Positions 37,597 to 46,069 of a stretch of 64,000 nt of DNA are shown here, piece by piece. Made by a program: the position numbers and the translations under genes. Each line of letters starts with the position of its first letter. Position 1 is the first letter of the stretch. The DNA is from Chryseobacterium aureum. GTDB taxonomy: Bacteria; Bacteroidota; Bacteroidia; Flavobacteriales; Weeksellaceae. The stretch covers positions 3,720,001 to 3,784,000 of the forward strand of contig NZ_CP034661.1 of assembly GCF_003971235.1 (NCBI RefSeq), in the 5' to 3' direction. The notes below the pieces were generated by a model that saw only the letters and a program-made list of their open reading frames with translations, made no database searches and was not told the origin of the DNA.

Positions 37597-37920
37597 ATGA
37601 ACCTCTTAAGATGGATATTGGCAATTTATTTCATGGCGCTGTCACTAATGCCATGTGCTGACGTATCTCATCCGCAAAATTCCGGGAATAAAATAATTTC
37701 TCTTAGTGTTCAGGAAAACCATTCAAAAGAAAAAGGAGATATCTGTTCTCCGCTTTGTGCATGCAGCTGTTGTCAGATGACAGTTTCAGCATTTAAAATG
37801 AATCCTTTATTGGAAATTCCGGAGCAGATTCCGGCTTATTTTTCAAAGAAGATCTTATTTCACAAAAACGACTTTGCTTACCAGGTTTACGATCCTATCT
37901 GGCAGCCCCCTAAAATTTAA
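37597..37920 (+). CDS. Small secreted Cys-rich protein before the RND efflux genes
   Basis: 107 residues. An N-terminal hydrophobic segment (LLRWILAIYFMALSLMP) ends in CADVSH. The middle carries a cysteine cluster DICSPLCACSCCQMT with five Cys in ten residues, likely a metal site, and the C-terminus reads YDPIWQPPKI. It resembles a group I recall as DUF6660, not verified. It lies directly before an RND metal pump, so a periplasmic metal-binding or sensing role is plausible. The final Pro-Pro motif recurs in two other small proteins in this window (48667 and 51036). Confidence 0.75.
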   Translation: MNLLRWILAIYFMALSLMPCADVSHPQNSGNKIISLSVQENHSKEKGDICSPLCACSCCQMTVSAFKMNPLLEIPEQIPAYFSKKILFHKNDFAYQVYDPIWQPPKI

Positions 37921-37977
37921 TTTTTATTGATTTTTTAGAAAGTGATGCTTTCTAATAATAAACTGTGCTTGAGACTT

Positions 37978-37992
37978 TGCAATACCATTGCA
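37978..37992 (+). promoter_or_regulatory. Probable operator of the RND efflux operon (7-1-7 palindrome, one mismatch)
   Basis: TGCAATACCATTGCA has arms TGCAATA and CATTGCA. The same element, with perfect arms, occurs before the P1B-ATPase at 46018-46032. In both places it ends 14 bp before the first base of the minus-7 box, so a bound protein would cover the minus-33 region. Confidence 0.65.
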
Positions 37993-38005
37993 GAGGGTTT
38001 CGGGA

Positions 38006-38013
38006 TATTTTTG
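38006..38013 (+). promoter_or_regulatory. Minus-7 box of the RND operon
   Basis: TATTTTTG, an exact TAnnTTTG match. The ATTG of the operator's right arm (37987-37990) is 15 bp upstream and may serve as the minus-33 element. Confidence 0.6.
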
Positions 38014-38069
38014 CTGCAGCATTCTAATGCTGTATGCATTCATTTTTCAATAAAAATTAAATATCAATC

Positions 38070-41000
38070 GTGTTAGATAAAATCATAAAATTCAGTATCA
38101 AAAATAAGGTGATCATTGGTTTGATGACGTTGGTGCTGATTATCTGGGGAACATGGAGCGCCACCAGATTACCAATAGATGCTGTGCCGGATATTACCAA
38201 CAATCAGGTGCAGATCATTACCGTATGTCCTACGCTGGCAGGGCAGGAAGTGGAACAGCTGGTTACTTTTCCTATTGAACAGAGCATTGCCAATGTTCCC
38301 GATATCCAGGAAACAAGAAGTATTTCAAGATTCGGACTTTCTGTAATTACTGTGGTTTTCAAAGAAAATGTAGATGTGTACTTTGCAAGACAGCTCATCA
38401 ATGAACAGCTGAAAAATGCAGTGGAAGAAATTCCGAAAGGAGTAGGAACTCCTGAGCTGGCTCCGGTAAGTACAGGGCTTGGGGAAGTCTATCAGTATAT
38501 CCTTCACCCTAAAAAAGGCAGCGAAAAAAAATACAATGCCAAAGAGCTTCGCAGCATGCAGGACTGGATCGTTCGAAGACAGCTTAACGGAACACCGGGC
38601 GTCGCAGAAATCAACAGTTTTGGAGGAGAATTAAAACAGTACGAGGTAGCTATTGATCCCAACCGTTTAAAAGCCATGGGAACCAGTATTACTGAAATAT
38701 TTACAGCCCTTGAAAAAAACAACCAAAATACAGGAGGAGCGTATATTGATAAGAAGCCCAACGCCTATTTTATCCGGGGAATCGGTCTGGTGACCTCTTT
38801 GGAAGATATTAAAAATATTGCCGTTAAAAACGAAACGGGAAGCGTTCCTATTTTTATCAAAGACGTGGCTGATGTCCGTCTGGGAAGTGCCGTTCGTTAT
38901 GGAGCATTAACCTACGACGGAAAAGTAGATGCCGTAGGCGGAGTCGTGATGATGCTGAAAGGTGCGAATAGCAATGAGGTGGTAAGCAATATCAAAGCAA
39001 AAATCCCCACCATTCAGAAATCTCTTCCGGATGATGTTATTATTGAACCTTTCCTGGACAGAACAGACCTTGTAGACAGAGCCATCAGTACCGTACAGAA
39101 AAACCTTATCGAAGGAGCCCTGATTGTTATTTTCGTTCTTGTGATCTTCTTAGGAAACCTGAGAGCCGGGCTTATTGTAGCTTCTGCCATTCCGTTGTCT
39201 CTGCTGTTTGCATTAGGAATGATGAATGTTTTTGGGGTAAGTGCCAACCTGATGAGCCTTGGCGCCATAGATTTCGGGTTGATTGTAGATGGTGCCGTAA
39301 TTATTGTTGAGGCTACCCTCCATCATTTAGGCGTAAGGAAATCTGCCCTTGCCTTAACTCAGTCTGAAATGGATGAAGAAGTTTTTCTTTCTGCATCCAA
39401 GATCAGAAGCAGTGCCGCCTTCGGAGAAATTATCATCCTCATTGTATACATTCCGATTCTTACCCTGGCAGGAGTAGAAGGAAAGATGTTTACACCCATG
39501 GCAAAAACAGTAGGATTTGCTATCTTGGGAGCCCTGATTTTATCGCTTACCTATATCCCGATGATGAGCGCCCTCTTTTTATCTAAGAAAATTTCCCATA
39601 AAGAAACATTCTCGGATAAAATGATGAACCGTTTACAGAAAATATACCAGCCATTATTGCAGAAAGCCATTAAAGTAAAATATATTATTGTTTCTGTAAC
39701 GGCTGTAGTTTTTCTTATCTCCGCGTTTATTTTTAAAAATATGGGTGGTGAGTTTATTCCTCAGCTGCAGGAAGGAGATTATGCATTTCACTGTATCTTG
39801 CCACAGGGAAGCTCGCTCAGCCAGAGTATAGAAACCTCCATGCAGGCCTCAAGATTGATCAAGCAGTTTGATGAGGTGAAAATGGTAGTAGGGAAAACCG
39901 GTTCTGCTGAGGTTCCTACCGATCCAATGCCTCCTGAAGCTACCGATATGATTGTGGTATTAAAACCGCAAAGCGAATGGAAAACCAAGAAATCCTATAA
40001 TGAACTGGCGGATGAAATCAGTGAAAAACTGGAAACGATTCCTGGAGTGTTTTTTGAGAAAAACCAACCTATTCAGATGCGTTTCAATGAGCTCATGACC
40101 GGGATCAGGCAGGACGTTGCGGTCAAGATTTTCGGCGAAAATCTGGATTCTCTTGCTGTATATGCAGATAAAGTGGGAAAGGTTATTCAGACTGTTGATG
40201 GAGCTACAGCCCCTCAGATCGAAAGAGTAAGTGGTCTTCCGCAGATTAATGTTCAATATGACAGAACAAGAATCGCCAATTATGGATTGAATATCGAAGA
40301 TGTCAACAATGCAGTAAGTACAGCATTTGCTGGGAAAGCTGCAGGACAGGTTTTTGAAAATGAAAGACGCTTTGATCTGGTAGTTCGTCTGGACAGTCTT
40401 CACAGAACGGATATTTCAGATGTGAATAATCTGATGATCACTTCTGCTGCCGGAGCTCAGATTCCACTCTCACAGGTGGCGAATATAAGCTATAAGCTCG
40501 GGCCGGCTCAGATCAGCCGTGAGCAGGGAAAACGTAGAATTGTTATTGGCTTCAACGTAAAAGGCCGGGATGTGGAAAGTGTAGTAAAAGATATTCAGGC
40601 AAAACTGGATAAAGTGAAACTTCCTTCCGGATACTACTTTACTTACGGCGGGCAGTTTGAAAATCTTCAGGAGGCGAGTCAGCGTCTGATGATTGCTGTT
40701 CCTGTATCCTTATTGCTCATTTTTATGCTCCTGTATTTTACTTTCCGTTCATTCAAACAGGCGGCACTCATCTTTACCGCAATTCCTATGAGTGCTATAG
40801 GGGGTGTATTTGCGCTTTTAGTGAGAGATATGCCATTCAGTATCAGTGCCGGGATTGGGTTTATTGCCCTTTTTGGAGTGGCAGTGCTGAACGGAATTGT
40901 TTTGATAGGAACATTCAACCAGTTAGAAAAAGAAGGTGAAACCGATATTCTGAAAAGAGTCTTTGAAGGAACGAAAACCAGATTAAGACCCGTTTTAATG

Positions 41001-42431
41001 ACCGCCACAGTAGCTTCATTAGGATTTTTACCAATGGCTATTTCCACCGGAGCAGGGGCAGAAGTACAGAAACCTTTGGCAACAGTGGTAATTGGAGGTC
41101 TGGTAACTGCAACATTCCTTACCCTTTTCGTTTTGCCGATGCTATATATCATTTTTAACACAAAAATTTTGAAAAGAAAAAATACTAATAAAGGAATGTT
41201 TACTGCAATGCTTGCTGTAGGATTCATGATGCTGGGACAGAATTTCAAAGCACAGGCCAGACCTATTTCTGTAGATGAGGCGGTTGAGCAGGCAGTGAAT
41301 AATAATTTAACCCTCCAGTCAAAAGACTTAAGCATTAAGTCTGCCGAAGCATTAAGACCCACAGCAAAAGAGCTTCCCAAATTAAGCTTTGAAGCCCAGC
41401 TCGGGCAATACAACAGTCCGAAGTTTGACCAGTCGTTTGCTATATCGCAGAGTGTTCCTTTTCCCACATTATTTAAGGCCAGAAAAGATCTGATCAATGA
41501 GAATATCAAAAGCAAGCAGATTGATAAGGAGGTTACGGCCAATGAATTGATAAAACAGGTTCGCACCTATTATTACCAGATTGAGTATTTGCAGTATAAT
41601 AAAGCTCAGCTTACCAGTCTGGACAAATATTATGAAGAATTTATAAGAATTGCCACCGTAAGATTCAAAGCAGGTGATATCAAGAAAATTGAAATCAGTA
41701 CCGCAGAAACCCAGAAAGGAGAAATTGATCTGCTGCTCAGACAGAATGAAGTCTATTTGAATAACGCCTACAAAAATCTAAAGACGCTTATCAATACTTC
41801 CGAAGATATTGAAGTTCCTTTTAACAAAGAATACGCACCTTTAAAAGCAGAAAATGTGCTGGATAGTTCCGTTGTTGCGAATAATCCCACTGTAAAAGCT
41901 TTTTATCAGGAAATGGAAATTGCTGAAAAGAATAAAAAAGTGGAAAAGTCTCTTGGGCTGCCAGATTTCAGTTTAGGATATACCAACCAGTCCCTTATTG
42001 GTCTTCATACCGTCAACGGACAGGAGAATTTTTATAATGCAGGAAAACGTTTTCAGTCGGCAACAGTAGGAGTTGCTATTCCATTGACGTTTGGCGCTAC
42101 AAAAGCAAGAATTCAGGCATTGGAATATGAAAGACAGGTTGCAGAAACCAATGCAAAAATGCAGCAAAAACAGCTTTCTGCCCAATTGGAAAACGCATTC
42201 AGCCAGTATCAGCAGGACTTACAGCAATATGAATATTACACCAATCAGGCACTGCCAAATGCTGAGAAAATTGTAAAAGCCGCTCAATTAGGATATAAAA
42301 CAGGAGAAATTTCCTATGTAGAGTATCTTTTTGCCCTCCAGACTGCCACGAATATTCAATTAAAATACCTGGAATCTATCCAGCAGGTTAATCAATCTGT
42401 CGTTACCATTAATTCAATTATCAATAAATAA
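38070..42431 (+). CDS. CzcA/CusA-family heavy-metal RND pump fused to a TolC-like outer-membrane factor
   Basis: 1453 residues. Residues 1 to about 1040 form a complete RND pump of the heavy-metal-efflux family, with GAIDFGLIVDGAVIIVE in TM4 (Asp401 in the DFG motif). That motif is typical of CzcA-type divalent-metal pumps rather than Cu/Ag CusA. From residue 1043 a signal-peptide-like stretch (MFTAMLAVGFMMLGQNFKAQ) leads into an outer-membrane efflux (TolC/CzcC) domain of about 400 residues. The start is GTG at 38070; no ATG fits. The adaptor gene follows after 1 bp. It should export Zn, Co, Cd or Ni from the periplasm or cytoplasm. Confidence 0.93.
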   Translation: MLDKIIKFSIKNKVIIGLMTLVLIIWGTWSATRLPIDAVPDITNNQVQIITVCPTLAGQEVEQLVTFPIEQSIANVPDIQETRSISRFGLSVITVVFKENVDVYFARQLINEQLKNAVEEIPKGVGTPELAPVSTGLGEVYQYILHPKKGSEKKYNAKELRSMQDWIVRRQLNGTPGVAEINSFGGELKQYEVAIDPNRLKAMGTSITEIFTALEKNNQNTGGAYIDKKPNAYFIRGIGLVTSLEDIKNIAVKNETGSVPIFIKDVADVRLGSAVRYGALTYDGKVDAVGGVVMMLKGANSNEVVSNIKAKIPTIQKSLPDDVIIEPFLDRTDLVDRAISTVQKNLIEGALIVIFVLVIFLGNLRAGLIVASAIPLSLLFALGMMNVFGVSANLMSLGAIDFGLIVDGAVIIVEATLHHLGVRKSALALTQSEMDEEVFLSASKIRSSAAFGEIIILIVYIPILTLAGVEGKMFTPMAKTVGFAILGALILSLTYIPMMSALFLSKKISHKETFSDKMMNRLQKIYQPLLQKAIKVKYIIVSVTAVVFLISAFIFKNMGGEFIPQLQEGDYAFHCILPQGSSLSQSIETSMQASRLIKQFDEVKMVVGKTGSAEVPTDPMPPEATDMIVVLKPQSEWKTKKSYNELADEISEKLETIPGVFFEKNQPIQMRFNELMTGIRQDVAVKIFGENLDSLAVYADKVGKVIQTVDGATAPQIERVSGLPQINVQYDRTRIANYGLNIEDVNNAVSTAFAGKAAGQVFENERRFDLVVRLDSLHRTDISDVNNLMITSAAGAQIPLSQVANISYKLGPAQISREQGKRRIVIGFNVKGRDVESVVKDIQAKLDKVKLPSGYYFTYGGQFENLQEASQRLMIAVPVSLLLIFMLLYFTFRSFKQAALIFTAIPMSAIGGVFALLVRDMPFSISAGIGFIALFGVAVLNGIVLIGTFNQLEKEGETDILKRVFEGTKTRLRPVLMTATVASLGFLPMAISTGAGAEVQKPLATVVIGGLVTATFLTLFVLPMLYIIFNTKILKRKNTNKGMFTAMLAVGFMMLGQNFKAQARPISVDEAVEQAVNNNLTLQSKDLSIKSAEALRPTAKELPKLSFEAQLGQYNSPKFDQSFAISQSVPFPTLFKARKDLINENIKSKQIDKEVTANELIKQVRTYYYQIEYLQYNKAQLTSLDKYYEEFIRIATVRFKAGDIKKIEISTAETQKGEIDLLLRQNEVYLNNAYKNLKTLINTSEDIEVPFNKEYAPLKAENVLDSSVVANNPTVKAFYQEMEIAEKNKKVEKSLGLPDFSLGYTNQSLIGLHTVNGQENFYNAGKRFQSATVGVAIPLTFGATKARIQALEYERQVAETNAKMQQKQLSAQLENAFSQYQQDLQQYEYYTNQALPNAEKIVKAAQLGYKTGEISYVEYLFALQTATNIQLKYLESIQQVNQSVVTINSIINK

Positions 42432-42432
42432 C

Positions 42433-43662
42433 ATGAAACTAAAACGCAATATCATATATCTTACAGTCACAGCTCTTGCTATTGTAAGCTGCGGAAAACA
42501 GGAAAAACCAACGGAAAAAGCTGATGTTAAAACTGAACAGTCCGAAAAAGGCCACGAAGAAAAGCCCCAAACGATAGCATCACTTACGGAAGAGCAGATG
42601 AAATCCGTAGGAGTAGCTTTAGGAACTGTGGAAATGAAAGAACTGACATCTACCATAAAAGCCAATGGTTTGCTGAGTGTACCGAACAGCAATAAAGCAA
42701 CCATCACTTCCCTGTACGGAGGAATCATTAAAACAATCAACATTCAGGTAGGAAGTATTGTAAAAAAAGGACAGGTTATTGCGACCATCGCCAATCCCGA
42801 ATATATACAGCTTCAGGAAGATTATCTGACTACCAATAGCAGAATAACCTATGCAGAACAGGAATACAGAAGACAGAGAGAACTTTTTGATAATGATGCA
42901 GGTGCCAAGAAAAACCTTCAGAGTGCCGATGCTGAGCTGAAAACCTTAAGAACAAAAAGAGCATCTCTTTTGAAGCAGCTTCAGATGATGGGAATAAGTC
43001 CGGGTAAAGTCAGCAACGGAAACATGAAATCCGGATTGGTGATTACGGCGCCCATCAGCGGAACAATCAGCAGTATTACGGCACAGATCGGAAGTTATGT
43101 GGATATTTCCTCTCCCGTTGCCACAGTGATTGATAATGGCTCTATTCATCTGGACCTGCAGGTATTTGAAAAGGATCTTCCTAAAATGAAGGTAGGGCAG
43201 ATTGTTCATTTTAAACTGACCAACAATCCGGAAACTGAATATGATGCAAGAATCTACAGCATAGGATCTTCTTTTGAAAACGAAAGCAAAACCATTTCTA
43301 TGCACTGCGAAGTGATCGGAAATAAATCCGGACTGATTGACGGAATGAATATCACCGGAATTGTAAGCCTGGATAAAAGTACAACCCCCGCTGTCCCTAC
43401 AGAAGCCATTGTAGAGGCAGACGGCAAATACTTCGTTTTTGTTCAGACTGATAAAAAAACAGAAGAAGAACATGATGAAAAAGGAAAACCGCATCCGAAA
43501 ACCTTAAACTTTGAAAAAATAGAAGTGGTAAAAGGAACTTCCGATATGGGCTATACGGCTGTAACTCCCGTAGGGAATATTCCAGGCAATGCTGAAATTG
43601 TAGTAAAAGGAGCCTTTTTTGTGAATGCGAAGCTGGTGAATTCCGGAGAACACGAACATTAA
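42433..43662 (+). CDS. CzcB/CusB-family periplasmic adaptor lipoprotein
   Basis: 409 residues. A lipoprotein signal (AIVSCGKQ) is followed by a His/Glu/Lys-rich linker (SEKGHEEKPQT), a biotinyl-lipoyl-like half (INIQVGSIVKKGQVIATIAN), a helical hairpin (YRRQRELFDNDAGAKKNLQS) and the second lipoyl half (ITAPISGTISSITAQIGSYV). A His/Glu stretch (EEEHDEKGKPHPK) near the end may bind metal. It bridges the RND pump to the outer-membrane part, which here is fused to the pump. It overlaps no other gene, starting 1 bp after the pump stop. Confidence 0.94.
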   Translation: MKLKRNIIYLTVTALAIVSCGKQEKPTEKADVKTEQSEKGHEEKPQTIASLTEEQMKSVGVALGTVEMKELTSTIKANGLLSVPNSNKATITSLYGGIIKTINIQVGSIVKKGQVIATIANPEYIQLQEDYLTTNSRITYAEQEYRRQRELFDNDAGAKKNLQSADAELKTLRTKRASLLKQLQMMGISPGKVSNGNMKSGLVITAPISGTISSITAQIGSYVDISSPVATVIDNGSIHLDLQVFEKDLPKMKVGQIVHFKLTNNPETEYDARIYSIGSSFENESKTISMHCEVIGNKSGLIDGMNITGIVSLDKSTTPAVPTEAIVEADGKYFVFVQTDKKTEEEHDEKGKPHPKTLNFEKIEVVKGTSDMGYTAVTPVGNIPGNAEIVVKGAFFVNAKLVNSGEHEH

Positions 43663-43793
43663 TCAAAGCCGCCGGAACCAGTAAAATGTCGATTATTATC
43701 CTTACATTAGAGCTGTTTACGTAATTTTTTATTGAATAAAAGCGGCAGAAAAGAATAAAAAGATCTACCCGAATTTTAATAAATAACCCGATT

Positions 43794-44675
43794 ATGTTAT
43801 TAAACAAAAAAATCTCAGTCTGGTATTTCATCCGTGAAATTAAAAGCCAAATTCTGTTGATCGGAATATTTGCCATTGCTATTGGTCTTCTGGACGAATT
43901 GCCGTGGTTCCGCAAAATATCACTCCCGTTGAATATTCCTGCATTGCTGGGAACAGCAGTATCATTGCTGCTGGCATTCCGTACTTCCCAATCCTACGAA
44001 AGATGGTGGGAAGCCAGAACAATCTGGGGCGCTATTGTCAATGATTCCAGAACTCTTATGAGACTGATCATTCAGTTTGTGCCTGCAGGAGATCACAGAA
44101 CAGTAAAAGATTTTGCAGAAAGACAGATTATCTGGACCTATGCACTTGGAGAATCTTTGAGAAAGCTGCCTTTTTCTGAAAAAGTTCAGCAGTATTTGGA
44201 TCAGCATCAGATCAAAGCAGCCAATATTCCCAACGCAATTCTGGACGAACACTCCAGACAGGTGAAAAGAATTGCAGCTTCCAGAGAGCTGACTGATTTT
44301 CAGCAGATGCAGCTTAATGATATCATTACAAGACTCTGCGACAGTATGGGAAAATGTGAAAGACTCAAGAATACGGTTTTCCCACGTTCTTACAGTGTTT
44401 TAGTTCATGTTTTGATCTATGTTTTTGCAGCCATACTTCCTTTTGGACTTGATGATTCTCAGTTGCTGGTAGAAATTGCCATCACTTTCCTGGTTCCGGT
44501 GACATTCATTGCGATTGAAAAAACATCCATCATTATGCAGGATCCATTTGAAAACGGTCCTGTAGATACTCCAATGACTTCGCTGGCACAGACTATAGAA
44601 ATCAATATCAGACAGATGACCGGGGAGCAGAATGTTCCCCCTAAAAAAGGAAATACATCTTATTATGAAATGTAA
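43794..44675 (+). CDS. Bestrophin-family anion channel
   Basis: 293 residues with four membrane segments. The family signature is LLAFRTSQSYERWWEARTIW early on and MQDPFENGPVDTPMTSLAQT near the C-terminus. Bacterial bestrophins form pentameric ion channels; in some bacteria they pass cations or bicarbonate. It follows the RND operon after 131 bp without a clear terminator, and precedes the CDF gene by 16 bp, so it may serve in ion balance during metal efflux. That link is inference from gene order. Confidence 0.9.
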   Translation: MLLNKKISVWYFIREIKSQILLIGIFAIAIGLLDELPWFRKISLPLNIPALLGTAVSLLLAFRTSQSYERWWEARTIWGAIVNDSRTLMRLIIQFVPAGDHRTVKDFAERQIIWTYALGESLRKLPFSEKVQQYLDQHQIKAANIPNAILDEHSRQVKRIAASRELTDFQQMQLNDIITRLCDSMGKCERLKNTVFPRSYSVLVHVLIYVFAAILPFGLDDSQLLVEIAITFLVPVTFIAIEKTSIIMQDPFENGPVDTPMTSLAQTIEINIRQMTGEQNVPPKKGNTSYYEM

Positions 44676-44691
44676 TTAAACCATAAACCCT

Positions 44692-45588
44692 ATGGAAAAT
44701 ACACCAACACAAACCGTTTCTGCAGGAAGCAGACATAAAAAGAACCTCCTGATTGTTCTCTGCCTTAGCGGAACCTATCTTATTGCCGAGGTAATAGGCG
44801 GTATAGTGACCAACAGCCTTGCTTTACTAGCCGATGCAGCCCATATGCTTACCGATGTGGTAGGATTATTGTTGGCATTTATTGCCATCAAAATAGGAGA
44901 AAGAAAAGCAGACCCTTCCAGAACATACGGGTATTACCGTACAGAAATATTAGCAGCCGTAATTAATGCAGTGGTTTTACTGGCCATTTCGGTCTATGTT
45001 TTGTCCGAGGCCTACCAGCGTTTTCAGAATCCGCCTGAAGTACAAAGTAAATCCATGCTGATTGTAGCAGGAATAGGATTGGTCGTCAACGTGGTAGGAA
45101 TGATGATTCTGAGAAAAGACTCCGAAGGCAGCTTAAATATGAAAGGAGCCTATTTTGAAGTCCTTTCAGATATGTTGACCTCAGTGGGAGTCATGATAGC
45201 GGGAGTGATTATGCTCACAACAGGCTGGTACTACGCCGATCCGTTGATCTCAGCCGCAATCGGGCTTTTGATCTTCCCGAGAACATGGAGACTGCTGAAA
45301 GAAGCCATTAATGTTTTACTCGAAGGAACACCTAAGGATGTAGATATTCATGAACTTCGTAAATCCCTTGAACAGACTCCGGGGGTGATAAATATTCATG
45401 ATCTGCATGTATGGTCACTGACATCCAGCGTTAATGCGATGAGTACGCATGTGGTAAAAGAGACAGGATATTCTCAAAATGAATTGTTAGCTGCATTAAC
45501 AAATACCACGATTACTAATTTTAAAATCAGTCATACCACTTTTCAGATTGAAGAGGAAGGCTATGAAGAAAATGAAGTTCATCTGTAA
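44692..45588 (+). CDS. Cation diffusion facilitator (CzcD/ZitB type)
   Basis: 298 residues with six membrane segments and a C-terminal cytoplasmic domain (IHDLHVWSLTSSVNAMSTHV). The TM2 metal site is ADAAHMLTD, with the usual His-x3-Asp. In TM5 the matching site is FEVLSDML, where Glu stands at the place of the usual His. Such proteins export Zn or Cd from the cytoplasm in exchange for protons. It lies between the bestrophin gene and a Fur-family regulator, 17 bp before the latter. Confidence 0.94.
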   Translation: MENTPTQTVSAGSRHKKNLLIVLCLSGTYLIAEVIGGIVTNSLALLADAAHMLTDVVGLLLAFIAIKIGERKADPSRTYGYYRTEILAAVINAVVLLAISVYVLSEAYQRFQNPPEVQSKSMLIVAGIGLVVNVVGMMILRKDSEGSLNMKGAYFEVLSDMLTSVGVMIAGVIMLTTGWYYADPLISAAIGLLIFPRTWRLLKEAINVLLEGTPKDVDIHELRKSLEQTPGVINIHDLHVWSLTSSVNAMSTHVVKETGYSQNELLAALTNTTITNFKISHTTFQIEEEGYEENEVHL

Positions 45589-45605
45589 AATTTTAAAAGC
45601 GAACA

Positions 45606-46025
45606 ATGAAAAAAGATATAGAACACAAACTCATTGATAAAAATACCAAGCCTACCAGTATGAGAATCTTGGTATATGATTTCTTAAGCTCTCAGGAAGC
45701 AGCTTTATCCCTTTCTGAAATAGAAAATCATTTTGACAATGCAGACAGAATTACCATCTACAGAACACTGAAAACCTTTGAAGAAAAAGGAATTGTTCAC
45801 AGCATTCAGGAAAATACAACCACAAAATATAAATTATGTGAAGACGATTGTGATGAAAAAACACATAAAGACTGGCACCTTCATTTCTACTGTAAAATAT
45901 GCAAGCAGACCACCTGTAAGGAAGATATTTCCTTCCCGGAAAACATTCAGACCCATTTCAGGATTGACGAAATACGGCTGTTTGCCAAAGGAATCTGCGA
46001 AAATTGTCTTGAAAGTTTGCAATAG
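45606..46025 (+). CDS. Fur-family metal-responsive regulator
   Basis: 139 residues. A winged-helix N-terminal half (SMRILVYDFLSSQEAALSLS, ENHFDNADRITIYRTLKTF) is followed by the dimer and metal domain DWHLHFYCKICKQTTCKED and a second CxxC (GICENCLES). Four Cys make the structural Zn site, and the His-rich WHLHF contributes to the regulatory site. Fur, Zur and PerR members repress target genes by binding 7-1-7-type inverted repeats. Such a repeat overlaps its own stop codon and precedes the P1B-ATPase. The metal sensed is probably Zn given the neighbours. Confidence 0.92.
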   Translation: MKKDIEHKLIDKNTKPTSMRILVYDFLSSQEAALSLSEIENHFDNADRITIYRTLKTFEEKGIVHSIQENTTTKYKLCEDDCDEKTHKDWHLHFYCKICKQTTCKEDISFPENIQTHFRIDEIRLFAKGICENCLESLQ

Positions 46026-46032
46026 TATTGCA
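46018..46032 (+). promoter_or_regulatory. Probable operator of the P1B-ATPase gene (perfect 7-1-7 palindrome)
   Basis: TGCAATAGTATTGCA has perfectly complementary arms around a central G. It overlaps the stop codon of the Fur-family gene (46023-46025). It matches the element at 37978-37992 at 13 of 15 positions, including all outer bases of both arms. Confidence 0.65.
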
Positions 46033-46045
46033 TCAGTCTCATCTT

Positions 46046-46053
46046 TACATTTG
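46046..46053 (+). promoter_or_regulatory. Minus-7 box of the P1B-ATPase gene
   Basis: TACATTTG matches TAnnTTTG exactly and starts 14 bp after the operator, the same distance as at the RND operon. Confidence 0.6.
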
Positions 46054-46069
46054 TTAAAAAAAGTAAGTT

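Noticed and set aside
40679..41566. 295-residue antisense open frame over the RND pump
   Set aside because: A mirror of the hydrophobic RND codons; no family features of its own.
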